Of a DNA stretch of 64,000 bases, positions 1-7,504 are shown one piece after another; within the stretch, counting starts at the first letter, position 1; every line of letters starts with the position of its first letter. The stretch is taken from contig NZ_KB899408.1 in assembly GCF_000378205.1 (NCBI RefSeq), positions 185,797 through 249,796 of the forward strand, given 5' to 3'. A program made the translations under genes and the position numbers. The DNA is from Sediminispirochaeta bajacaliforniensis DSM 16054 (lineage in GTDB: Bacteria > Spirochaetota > Spirochaetia > DSM-16054 > Sediminispirochaetaceae). The notes under the pieces were generated by a model that had not been told where the DNA came from, made no database searches, and saw only the letters and a program-made list of their open reading frames with translations.

Positions 1-123
1 GCCCGGGAGATTACCGGAGCGTTCAGGGAGTTTGCGTATTCGGATCCTGTCCGTTATGATTTCAGTGTAACGAGGATCGGAATACGTGGAGAGATAGTGC
101 AATGGCCGGTCTTGACGGCTTAA
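1..123 (+). CDS. C-terminal end of a DUF2400 (TIGR02757)-like protein, partial
   Basis: An open frame enters from the left edge and ends at TAA 121-123, giving 40 residues. The stretch SDPVRYDFSVTRIGI resembles my memory of the conserved C-terminal motif (DPVKYDFAL-type followed by LG[IV]) of the DUF2400/TIGR02757 family, whose function is not established. Only the tail is visible, so no catalytic motif can be checked. The next gene starts 27 nt later on the same strand. The identification rests on one short motif and is tentative. Confidence 0.5.
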   Translation, partial: AREITGAFREFAYSDPVRYDFSVTRIGIRGEIVQWPVLTA

Positions 124-150
124 AATATTTTGTTGAAAGGGGAATAGAAA

Positions 151-726
151 ATGAAGAGTCTGAAGGGCACTGAAACCGAAAAAAACTTATTGAAAGGCTT
201 TTCTGGTGAAAGTCAGGCGAGAAATCGCTATACATACTTTGCCGGAAAGGCAAAGAAAGAGGGATATGTTCAGATCGCCGATGTTTTCGAAGAGACGGCA
301 AATCAGGAAAAAGAACATGCGAAGCGTTTGTTCAAATTTCTTGAAGGCGGAGAGTTGGAGATCACCGCATCATTTCCGGCCGGAGTAATCGGCACCACCG
401 AAGAAAACCTTGCCGAGGCTGCCGGCGGAGAGAATTATGAATGGACCGATATGTATCCCTCTTTTGCCGCAAAAGCAAAGGAAGAGGGGTTCAATGAGAT
501 CGCCGCTGTTTTTACCGCCATCGCTGTTGCCGAGAAACAGCATGAAAAGCGTTACAAAGAGCTTCGCGAGAATATTCTGAAAGATCGTGTGTTCAAACGG
601 GATAAGCCTGTTGTCTGGCGCTGCCGCAACTGTGGTTATATCATTGAAGCGGTTGAAGCTCCGAAGAATTGCCCTGCCTGTGCCCATCCTCAGGCCCACT
701 TTGAGCTATTAGGCGAAAACTGGTAA
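151..726 (+). CDS. rbr: Rubrerythrin
   Basis: Cytoplasmic non-haem iron peroxidase that reduces hydrogen peroxide in anaerobes, taking electrons from rubredoxin. The 191-residue protein has an N-terminal ferritin-like four-helix domain with ExxH iron-ligand segments (EKEHAKR near 50, EKQHEKR near 130). Its C-terminal rubredoxin-like domain has cysteine pairs at 158/161 and 174/177, the usual rubrerythrin order and length. An AAAGGGG ribosome site precedes ATG 151. It heads a same-strand cluster with desulfoferrodoxin, ferritin and rubredoxin, which together detoxify peroxide and superoxide and store the released iron. I found no clear PerR box upstream. Confidence 0.95.
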   Translation: MKSLKGTETEKNLLKGFSGESQARNRYTYFAGKAKKEGYVQIADVFEETANQEKEHAKRLFKFLEGGELEITASFPAGVIGTTEENLAEAAGGENYEWTDMYPSFAAKAKEEGFNEIAAVFTAIAVAEKQHEKRYKELRENILKDRVFKRDKPVVWRCRNCGYIIEAVEAPKNCPACAHPQAHFELLGENW

Positions 727-780
727 TATAGAAACGCGAGATATAACATACAAATACCATCAAGTCATAAGGAGGACAAA

Positions 781-1155
781 ATGGCTACATTGTACGGGAT
801 TTACAAGTGCGAGGTGTGTGGGAATATCGTTGAGGTGCTCCATGAGGGAGCAGGTGAACTTGTCTGCTGTGGTCAGCCTATGACCTTTTTTGAAGAGAAA
901 ACAGCCGACAGCACCACAGAAAAACATGTTCCTGTCATCGAGAAGACGGCAAATGGTTATAAGGTAACCGTCGGAAGCACTCTCCATCCCATGGAAGAGA
1001 AACACTACATCGAGTGGATCGAACTTATTGCAGACGGTGTGTCCTATCGTTCCTTCCTCAAACCCGGAGATAAGCCGGAAGCCGAGTTCTGCATTTCCGC
1101 ATCGAAGGTCAGTGCTCGGGAATACTGCAACGTGCATGGACTCTGGAAAGGTTGA
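781..1155 (+). CDS. dfx: Desulfoferrodoxin (superoxide reductase)
   Basis: Reduces superoxide to hydrogen peroxide without releasing oxygen. The 124-residue protein is the two-domain class. A desulforedoxin-like centre is formed by Cys10, Cys13, Cys29 and Cys30. The catalytic neelaredoxin domain carries His49, His69, His75, Cys116 and His119, spaced exactly as in known desulfoferrodoxins, plus the Glu47-Lys48 pair before His49. A strong AAGGAGG site precedes ATG 781. It lies 54 nt after rubrerythrin, which would consume the peroxide produced, and ends just before the ferritin start, so cotranscription is likely. Confidence 0.96.
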   Translation: MATLYGIYKCEVCGNIVEVLHEGAGELVCCGQPMTFFEEKTADSTTEKHVPVIEKTANGYKVTVGSTLHPMEEKHYIEWIELIADGVSYRSFLKPGDKPEAEFCISASKVSAREYCNVHGLWKG

Positions 1156-1159
1156 TCGT

Positions 1160-1651
1160 ATGATACAAGAGAAGATGGAAGCTGCTTTAAACAAGCAGAT
1201 TGCCGAAGAACTGGGCTCCGCCTACCTTTATCAGGCCATGAGTGCCGACTTTGCAGCAAAAAACCGCCTCGGTATGGCTGCCTGGATGCAGGCACAGGCC
1301 GGAGAGGAGATGGAGCATGCCAGGAAGATCTATCACTATATCCTCGGCAGGGGCGGACGAATTGAATTGATGGCCCTTGCCGCCCCACAGCAATCCTGGG
1401 AGAGCCCCCTTGCGGTTTTTAAGGCTTCCTACAAGCATGAACAGCATATTAGCGCTTGTATCCATGATCTTGTAAAACTTGCCAGAGAACTCGACGACAC
1501 GGCGACTGAGGTCTTCCTTTCCTGGTTCGTAACGGAGCAAGTTGAAGAAGAAGCCAGCGTCGATGAGGTCGTACAGAAGTTGAATCAGCTTGGCGATGCA
1601 CCTCATGCACTTTATATGCTTGACAAAGAGCTCGGCGCACGTCAGGCTTGA
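1160..1651 (+). CDS. ftnA: Ferritin-like iron-storage protein
   Basis: Predicted 163-residue bacterial non-haem ferritin, which oxidises Fe(II) and stores it as a mineral core. The frame is open further upstream, but ATG 1160, 4 nt after the dfx stop, gives the usual ferritin N-terminus (QEKMEAALNKQIAEELGSAY) and normal family length. Ferroxidase ligands are visible in the first helix (Glu near 16-17), in EEMEHAR in the second helix, and in the later helices. ATG 1175 is an alternative start. Placement in the rbr-dfx-rub cluster suggests it sequesters iron that would otherwise feed Fenton chemistry. Confidence 0.9.
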   Translation: MIQEKMEAALNKQIAEELGSAYLYQAMSADFAAKNRLGMAAWMQAQAGEEMEHARKIYHYILGRGGRIELMALAAPQQSWESPLAVFKASYKHEQHISACIHDLVKLARELDDTATEVFLSWFVTEQVEEEASVDEVVQKLNQLGDAPHALYMLDKELGARQA

Positions 1652-1677
1652 TCATAACCTAATACGGAGGAACAGTT

Positions 1678-1839
1678 ATGCAGAAGTACGTTTGTGATGT
1701 TTGCGGCTATATCTACGATCCGGCTGAGGGTGACCCCGATAACGGTGTAGACCCCGGAACGCCCTTTGAGAAGCTCCCGGAAGACTGGGTTTGCCCCCTT
1801 TGCGGTGCTTCGAAAGAAGACTTTTCTCCTGCCGACTGA
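1678..1839 (+). CDS. rub: Rubredoxin
   Basis: Small 53-residue electron carrier with one iron bound by four cysteines: [12 protein letters not shown] near the N-terminus and [13 protein letters not shown] near the C-terminus. The spacing and the PEDWVCP signature are diagnostic. GGAGG lies 7 nt before ATG 1678. It closes the rbr-dfx-ftn cluster and is the likely electron donor to rubrerythrin and desulfoferrodoxin. Its 3' end is overlapped antisense by the C-terminal extension of the convergent kinase gene. Confidence 0.96.
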   Translation: MQKYVCDVCGYIYDPAEGDPDNGVDPGTPFEKLPEDWVCPLCGASKEDFSPAD

Positions 1840-3704
1840 TTCTCGTCGGGACGTGGAAAAAAGGCTGCTTCGGACTTGTTGTCCGGGCGGCCTTTTTTGT
1901 TGTGATGAGCCATTGGCAGACGAATTCTAAAGACGGTTGCATCTGCCGCAGGATAATCGATAACACCCTGATGCGCTTCTATAATATGCTGGCAAATGGA
2001 TAATCCAAGCCCCGTGTTGTGCTTTTCCCGTTTCGTCGTGAAAAAAGGATTAAAAATCTGATTGCGTATTTCCGGAAGGATGCCGGGGCCGCTGTCTCGA
2101 ATTTGAATCTCAACATAGCGGTCATGTTTGTTTTCCAGAATTGATATTCCGATCGTGCCGAATGAATCAACAGCTTCGAGACTGTTGACAAGTAAGTTGA
2201 TGAAAACTTGCTTTAGTTGGTTTTCATTTCCGTAAATCCATATATTGCTTTCTGCTTTTCTAAATGTTACCTCTACTTTTTTCTGCTTAAACTTATGTGA
2301 TAACAAAATCAGAGTTTCTTCAATGGCTTGGACCAGGTCAAGGGCTTCATACGGATGATCATTGGGATGGGAAAAACTAAGAAGCGAGGCAATGATTCCT
2401 TGAATGCGGTTTACTTCGGAACGAATCTTCTCCAATTTTTCTTCCGCATAACGGTCTTTGTTTTTCATGGCCAACAGTTCGATATAGTTGAGAATAATGC
2501 TTAAAGGATTGTTTATCTCATGGGCGACTCCTGCCGCCAGTTCGGCTATGGAAGAAACACGTTCTGTTTGAATTAAATAGTTTTTAAAAAGATAATCCCT
2601 TGAAATATCCTCGATAAGGAGGATGGTCCCAAGAAAACGATAGGCATCATCCCGAAAAGGGAAAAGGGTTATTTTTAGATAATGATCGCGACGTAGGCAT
2701 ACTTCATTCCAGGTCATGATAATTCGTGCATCAATAGCTTTGGTTATTTCTTGCCGCAGCTCCTCATCGAGGCACGCCAATAACTCCTGAATGGTCTCTG
2801 GATCATAATGCTCTGGCCAGAACAGCGCTTCCCTTATCGCTTTATTTATGAGATAAGGCTGATGTTCGTCATCAAGAATGGCAACACCGACAGGAAGGTT
2901 TTTGATGATATCTTCATTATATTTTTTGTAATTGTAGAGTTCTCTGTTCGATTGGCGTAATTCTTCACGGGTAGAAGCAAATGAGTAGGTGAGATCTATA
3001 AGCTTTACCTTATCCATTTGTGCTACCGATTCAGTCTTTATGATATTCCCGTTTCGGATAATTGATACTCGATGGGCAAACTCGAAAATTTCTTTCATAT
3101 TACTCGAGATATAGATAACACTTCCACCTCTTTCGACGAGTGAATTCATGCAACGGTAGGTAAGGTCCATCTCATCTTGGTTAAACTCTGCATAGACTTC
3201 GTCAAAAATTGCTATTGTGGGGGAGAAAAAGAGGGCCCTAACGAGAGCAACCTTATTCCTATCCTGTTTTGACAGACTTTCCACCGGGGTTTTGAGATCG
3301 AGGTCGATATTATAATCAGTAAGATATGCCTCAAGGGTTTGCTTCATAAAACGATAACGGATGATGTGGTGTGGAGAATATTGGTAACGGCCCATAAAGA
3401 TATTCTCAAGAGCGGAAAAAGGAGGGATCAACTGGATGTTCTGGTGTACAATTCCTATTCCCGCCTGAAGTGATTGCTTTGGAGTAAATGATGGATAAGA
3501 ACGACCGTTTATACGTAGTTCTCCTTGGAAACGATGGATCAGTCCTGCCAACAGCCGTACAAAGCTTGTTTTTCCCGAACCATGTTCGCCTACCAAAGCG
3601 TGAATTTCACCAGGAAAGAGGGTGTAGGAAAAATGGGAGAGAGTAAGCCGGTCATGAGAACAGACGCTTATATCTTTTAGCGTAAGGACCGGTTCGTTTT
3701 TCAT
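1713..3704 (-). CDS. ABC ATPase-histidine kinase fusion protein (sugar-transporter-type ATPase + PAS + HisKA/HATPase)
   Basis: A 663-residue fusion. Residues 1-240 resemble one RbsA/MglA-type ATPase half, with Walker A GEHGSGKT at 39-46 and Q-loop Gln88. The signature is degenerate (LSKQD at 144-148), Walker B is Asp168-Glu169 followed by Val instead of Pro, and the H-loop His is replaced (ISSN around Ser201). A PAS-like segment covers about 260-370. HisKA follows with His395 in [11 protein letters not shown], then HATPase with N-box [15 protein letters not shown] and GLGLSI, ending near 598. The last 65 residues are translated antisense to the terminator and rubredoxin. It has no membrane segment, so it is a soluble sensor. 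It follows its regulator gene by 1 nt. I infer that the ATPase-like module docks on the neighbouring RbsC-type permease and reports transport; this fusion is not one I know as characterised. Confidence 0.9.
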   Translation of the reverse strand: MKNEPVLTLKDISVCSHDRLTLSHFSYTLFPGEIHALVGEHGSGKTSFVRLLAGLIHRFQGELRINGRSYPSFTPKQSLQAGIGIVHQNIQLIPPFSALENIFMGRYQYSPHHIIRYRFMKQTLEAYLTDYNIDLDLKTPVESLSKQDRNKVALVRALFFSPTIAIFDEVYAEFNQDEMDLTYRCMNSLVERGGSVIYISSNMKEIFEFAHRVSIIRNGNIIKTESVAQMDKVKLIDLTYSFASTREELRQSNRELYNYKKYNEDIIKNLPVGVAILDDEHQPYLINKAIREALFWPEHYDPETIQELLACLDEELRQEITKAIDARIIMTWNEVCLRRDHYLKITLFPFRDDAYRFLGTILLIEDISRDYLFKNYLIQTERVSSIAELAAGVAHEINNPLSIILNYIELLAMKNKDRYAEEKLEKIRSEVNRIQGIIASLLSFSHPNDHPYEALDLVQAIEETLILLSHKFKQKKVEVTFRKAESNIWIYGNENQLKQVFINLLVNSLEAVDSFGTIGISILENKHDRYVEIQIRDSGPGILPEIRNQIFNPFFTTKREKHNTGLGLSICQHIIEAHQGVIDYPAADATVFRIRLPMAHHNKKGRPDNKSEAAFFPRPDENQSAGEKSSFEAPQRGQTQSSGSFSKGVPGSTPLSGSPSAGS
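1857..1899. terminator. Bidirectional hairpin terminator between rubredoxin and the kinase gene
   Basis: Stem AAAAAAGGC.GC..CGGAC with loop TTGTT and its complement running into CCTTTTTTG. A-tracts on one side and T-tracts on the other suit termination from both directions. The minus-strand kinase frame stays open straight through it. Confidence 0.8.
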
Positions 3705-3705
3705 G

Positions 3706-5025
3706 CTATTCCAACCCTAAGCGTTTCATTTTATTGTATAACGTCTTCCTGTGAATTTTGAGTAATTCGGCTGCATGACTTTTTATGCCGTCACTCAGCC
3801 GAAGAGCTTCAAGAATTCGTTCGCGATCCAATTCTTCGATGGCTGCTTCATAGTTTTGTGCTTCCGAACCACTCGACAGATTCCGATACTGTTCAGGTAG
3901 GTCGCATTCTTTAATTTCCCGGCCGTCACAAAAGATGACGGCTCGCTCTATTGTATTTCTTAATTCTCTGATATTGCCCGGCCAATCATGGTGGAGCAGT
4001 AGTGAACGGACATGTGGAGACATCGATACAATTTTTTTCCCGTAGAGCTTATTAAAGGTCTCTAAGAAATAGTGGCTGAGGATGTCGATATCTTCTTTTC
4101 GTTCCCTCAGCGGTGGTAAGTGAATTTCCACTACCGAAAGTCGGTAATAAAGGTCCTCACGGAAAGCACCCTTTTTTATGAGTTGAACGATGTCTTGATT
4201 TGTCGCTGCCACAATGCGTGTATTTGTTGTAAAGGTTCTGTGGCCTCCAACACGTTCGAATTCCTGCTCCTGCAGGACCCTGAGAATTTTTGCCTGAAGA
4301 CGAATATCCATGTCTCCGATTTCATCAAAAAAAAGGGTTCCCTGATGTGCAATTTCAAATTTGCCGGCCCTGCTACTTTTGGCATCGGTATAGGCACCTG
4401 CTTCACAACCAAAGAGTTCGGTTTCCAGAAGTGTATCGGGAATGGCTGCACAGTTTACCTTGACGAAGGCTTCTTTTCTTCTTCTGCTTTGTCTGTGAAG
4501 CATCTGGGCCACCAGCTCTTTGCCCGTTCCGCTTTCTCCTGTAATAATGACCGGAGCATCGGTCCGGGCTACTCTCGTCAATGTTTCGTTTATCTTCTTC
4601 ATCTCTTGAGATCGGCTTTCCGGCATGGTTTGCGGGTGAAGCGAATTCTGTCTGGAACGGGCTTCCCGACGATCAAGGAGCGTGGAAATTTCCCGCAAAA
4701 GTTCCTGAAACCGAACAGGTTTGGGGAAAATATTGATTGCACCGTAGCGCATAGCTGTTACAGCCGTCTGGAAACTGGGAAAACCGGTAATCATAATAAC
4801 CGGTATATCGTGCTGCTGCTCCTTGATGATCTTTAAAAGATCAATCCCACCGAGTTCCGGCATGCGGACATCAAGCAGCAGGAGATCAGGCTGGCTCTTT
4901 TGCATAAGCGCAAGGGCTTCTTGTGCTTCTGTGGTGAAAAAGGCTTGAAAACCACTTTCCTGCAGAAGTTCACTTAGAGAGCGGCATATTTCCAGTTCGT
5001 CGTCGACTATGAGTATTCGGCGCAT
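3706..5025 (-). CDS. NtrC-family sigma-54-dependent response regulator
   Basis: The 439-residue protein has a receiver domain with phospho-acceptor Asp52 in LLLLDVRMPE, an AAA+ domain with Walker A GESGTGKE and FFDEIGDM, and a C-terminal Fis-type helix-turn-helix (AAELLKIHRKTLYNKMKRLGL). The frame extends to 5058, but ATG 5025 has an AAGGAA site and starts directly at MRRILIVDDE. The sigma-54-contact loop reads GAYTDA rather than GAFTGA. It is cotranscribed with the kinase fusion. A sigma-54-type promoter lies before the divergent transporter operon, so that operon is the obvious target. Confidence 0.95.
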   Translation of the reverse strand: MRRILIVDDELEICRSLSELLQESGFQAFFTTEAQEALALMQKSQPDLLLLDVRMPELGGIDLLKIIKEQQHDIPVIMITGFPSFQTAVTAMRYGAINIFPKPVRFQELLREISTLLDRREARSRQNSLHPQTMPESRSQEMKKINETLTRVARTDAPVIITGESGTGKELVAQMLHRQSRRRKEAFVKVNCAAIPDTLLETELFGCEAGAYTDAKSSRAGKFEIAHQGTLFFDEIGDMDIRLQAKILRVLQEQEFERVGGHRTFTTNTRIVAATNQDIVQLIKKGAFREDLYYRLSVVEIHLPPLRERKEDIDILSHYFLETFNKLYGKKIVSMSPHVRSLLLHHDWPGNIRELRNTIERAVIFCDGREIKECDLPEQYRNLSSGSEAQNYEAAIEELDRERILEALRLSDGIKSHAAELLKIHRKTLYNKMKRLGLE

Positions 5026-5082
5026 ATGTTTCCTTATTGTTCTACTATATACGAGCAAGAACCAAAGGGAAAGAATGTAATG

Positions 5083-5115
5083 TGTGGAAAAAATGCCACA
5101 TCAGACTTTAATCTG
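5083..5115. promoter_or_regulatory. Candidate upstream activator site for the NtrC-type regulator
   Basis: An 18-bp dyad (TGTGG, 8 nt, CCACA at 5083-5100) is followed by a second short dyad (CAGA, 6 nt, TCTG at 5102-5115). They lie about 100-135 bp upstream of the GG-N10-GC promoter, the usual place for enhancer-type sites of such regulators. Binding is inferred only. Confidence 0.5.
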
Positions 5116-5215
5116 TGCAATGAAAACCCCACCAACAGTAGAGCTGCTTTAAAGTTGTCTTTTTATAACTATATTATTGTAAAAGAGTTATCTATCAATT
5201 CTGATGTAGGATAGA

Positions 5216-5235
5216 GTTGGTACGGATTCTGCTTA
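5216..5235 (+). promoter_or_regulatory. Sigma-54 (-24/-12) promoter of the ribose-type ABC operon
   Basis: TTGGTAC, GGATT, CTGCTT gives GG at 5219-5220 and GC at 5231-5232 with exactly 10 nt between, matching the TGGYAC-N5-TTGCW consensus well. It sits about 35 nt before the binding-protein start, leaving room for a short leader. The adjacent sigma-54 activator gene supports it. Confidence 0.8.
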
Positions 5236-5268
5236 ATGGAGGTATAACTATTGTGGAGGTGTGATTTA

Positions 5269-6234
5269 ATGAAAAAACAAGTTCTTGCTGTGCTGCTGGT
5301 TTTCGTTTCAGCTGTTTCCTTCCTCTTTGCAGGAGGCGAAAAGGAGGATGGAAAGCCGCAGATTGCTGTCCTGCTGCCGGGGAGTGTTGAGTTCTTTTCG
5401 GTTGAGAAGCAGGGAATGAACAAGGCTGCCGATGAGTTCGGTCTTGATTTGATTTATGCCGATGCGGAGTGGGATGCTGGGAAACAACTAAACCAGGTCG
5501 AAAACTTTGTCGCCCGCGGTGTGGATATGATACTACTGTGTGCGGCCGACAATAAAGCGTTGTTGCCTGCTGTTGATCGATGCAGAGAGGCTGATATCCC
5601 CCTTATCACCTTTACCAATGTTCTTGGCGATGATCCCGAAGGTAAGCTCGACGGGGTGATTTCTTTTATCGGCATTAACGATGTGGTTCAGGGAGTCAAA
5701 GAAGGTGAAATGGCCGCAGCGCTCCTTGGTGATGGACCGGCGCATATCGTGCTGATTGAAGGGGCTCCTGGAACCAGCTCCCAGCGAATGAGAACACAGG
5801 GATTTGAGCAGGTTGCGGCACAGTACCCGCAGTGGGAGATCGTCTATCGTCAGGCGATCAACGGCTGGTCAAAGGAAAACGCTTTGGCTGCTGTCGAGGC
5901 CTTCCTTCAAACCGGCCAGGATGTGGATCTCATCAGCTGTCATTGGCATGCCGGTGCTGCAGCAGCAGCTACCGCATTGGAGGAGGCCGGTACCGAGGCG
6001 AGTAGGGGCAAGAATATCTATGTCACCGGTCTTGAATACACAAAAGAGCTAAAACCTCTCATTGAGTCAGGAGCCGTGGATGCCACAAGCTTTGCCTCAA
6101 TTGTAGACATGGGCTATCAGACCGTTGAAGCGGCGGCAAAAACTCTAAAGGGAGAAACAATACCCAAGGTTATCAAGGTAGATCCAATCATCATTACCAA
6201 AGAAAACGTCGATCAGTTCGAACCTGAGATGTAA
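5269..6234 (+). CDS. Periplasmic sugar-binding protein of a ribose/galactose-type ABC transporter
   Basis: The 321-residue substrate-binding protein (peripla_BP_4/RbsB type) has a signal peptide (MKKQ, hydrophobic core, cleavage near LFAGG). The mature part starts QIAVLLPGSVEFFSVEKQGM and contains the two-lobe features VDMILLCAADNKALLPAVDR and DVDLISCHWHAGAAAA. ATG 5269, behind GGAGGTG, is preferred over the upstream in-frame TTG at 5251. First gene of the sigma-54-controlled operon, followed by a hairpin and then the enzyme, ATPase and permease genes. The substrate is unknown; a pentose, hexose or related aldose is plausible. Confidence 0.92.
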   Translation: MKKQVLAVLLVFVSAVSFLFAGGEKEDGKPQIAVLLPGSVEFFSVEKQGMNKAADEFGLDLIYADAEWDAGKQLNQVENFVARGVDMILLCAADNKALLPAVDRCREADIPLITFTNVLGDDPEGKLDGVISFIGINDVVQGVKEGEMAAALLGDGPAHIVLIEGAPGTSSQRMRTQGFEQVAAQYPQWEIVYRQAINGWSKENALAAVEAFLQTGQDVDLISCHWHAGAAAAATALEEAGTEASRGKNIYVTGLEYTKELKPLIESGAVDATSFASIVDMGYQTVEAAAKTLKGETIPKVIKVDPIIITKENVDQFEPEM

Positions 6235-6245
6235 TTGCAGCATTG

Positions 6246-6275
6246 TCCTACCGGTTTCTTGCAAGACCGGTAGGA
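6246..6275 (+). terminator. Intercistronic hairpin after the binding-protein gene
   Basis: A perfect 10-bp stem, TCCTACCGGT with ACCGGTAGGA, and a 10-nt loop, placed between the binding-protein stop and the next ribosome site, with no T-tract. It is better read as an mRNA-stabilising or attenuating hairpin that raises binding-protein yield over downstream genes. Confidence 0.6.
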
Positions 6276-6295
6276 TACATCAAAGGAGATTTGCC

Positions 6296-7504
6296 ATGTC
6301 GAACACTTTTATGAATAGCCAGGTGGTTATTGGGCCCTATGAGGTACAACACTATACGCTTGAAGAGGTTCTCCAAAAACTACAGGAATTCCATCAACAG
6401 GTTGGACTTCGCCGTTTGATGATTTGGAATACCCAAGGGGAGGAATGGTACCAGGCCTTGGTGGATGCATGTCGTCGTAACGGAATTGAGCCATACCTTT
6501 GGTTCCCTGTTCTCGCAGATTGGCCTGAAGCGGGCCTTGATGCCCAGGGACTCGTCTGTTCGCCCGAAGGATATCAGGGGATGGGGGAGCTGGGACGTTG
6601 GGGTGGATTTGAAGGTATAGATGAAGACTTCCTTTTTCTTTGTCCTTCACGTCTCGACCTTTTGGAACAGCATAAGCGGTACCTTTCTCATCTCGTATCT
6701 CGCTACGACTTTTCTGGAATTTTTCTGGATCGGATACGGTTCCCTTCTCCTGCAAACGGGATCGAAATGCTATTCGGCTGTTTCTGTTCAGAATGCAGAA
6801 GCCGCTATGAACCTGAAACACTCCTTCAAGTGAAAAAGGGTATATCGCTTTTGGAAAAGGCGGCAAAACAGACAATTCCCCTCCGCTGGGATAATTTTCT
6901 TCGTCAAAGCGGCCTCATAGAATGGGCTCGTGACAGGGAGCATCGTGTCGCACTAGTAGTACGGTATTTTACCGAATCCTTTAGAAAGGAAGGACTCAGG
7001 GTTGGTCTCGATCTCTTTTCCCCCTCCATAGCCCCCCTTGTGGGGCAGGATTACGGGAAGCTGTCGGTTTTTTGTGACTGGATAAAGCCAATGACCTACT
7101 GTCGTGCGATCGGCCCGGCAGGACTTCCCTTGGAGTTTTCCTCTTTTATCAATGGATTGGTGGAAAAAAGTGGCGGGACGTTATCGATACCGAGGGCTGT
7201 CGTGTTTGTTGAAAACCTGTTGGGCCTGCCTGATGGGATCCTTAAAATGTCGCTTCCCGATTCCCGGACTTTACCGGCAACGTTTGCTACGAGTGAGACG
7301 CTTAGGGCCAAAGATATGGTCGAAGATACGGAAATCATACCCGGGATAGAACTGGTCGAGCATCCCCAGTTTCCGGTAAGTATTTCAGATGCCGAAGCCG
7401 AAGCATATTTCGATGCGCTTTCAGAGATTAATTCAGACTTTATTGCCTGTTGGAACCTACTTTACATACCGGAGAGATATACACAATGGATGAAGCGCTT
7501 TTAG
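6296..7504 (+). CDS. Putative TIM-barrel glycoside-hydrolase-like protein
   Basis: A 402-residue cytoplasmic protein without signal peptide. Barrel-like strands are visible: LRRLMIWNTQG, GIEPYLWFPV, FSGIFLDRIRFPSP (an acidic residue at a strand end, as in many glycosidases) and CDWIKPMTY. This pattern is typical of uncharacterised glycosidase-like families found in sugar-transport operons. AAAGGAG precedes ATG 6296. It overlaps the next gene by 19 nt, so the two are translationally linked. Its position between the binding protein and the ATPase suggests it acts on the imported sugar or glycoside. I cannot assign a numbered GH family. Confidence 0.6.
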   Translation: MSNTFMNSQVVIGPYEVQHYTLEEVLQKLQEFHQQVGLRRLMIWNTQGEEWYQALVDACRRNGIEPYLWFPVLADWPEAGLDAQGLVCSPEGYQGMGELGRWGGFEGIDEDFLFLCPSRLDLLEQHKRYLSHLVSRYDFSGIFLDRIRFPSPANGIEMLFGCFCSECRSRYEPETLLQVKKGISLLEKAAKQTIPLRWDNFLRQSGLIEWARDREHRVALVVRYFTESFRKEGLRVGLDLFSPSIAPLVGQDYGKLSVFCDWIKPMTYCRAIGPAGLPLEFSSFINGLVEKSGGTLSIPRAVVFVENLLGLPDGILKMSLPDSRTLPATFATSETLRAKDMVEDTEIIPGIELVEHPQFPVSISDAEAEAYFDALSEINSDFIACWNLLYIPERYTQWMKRF

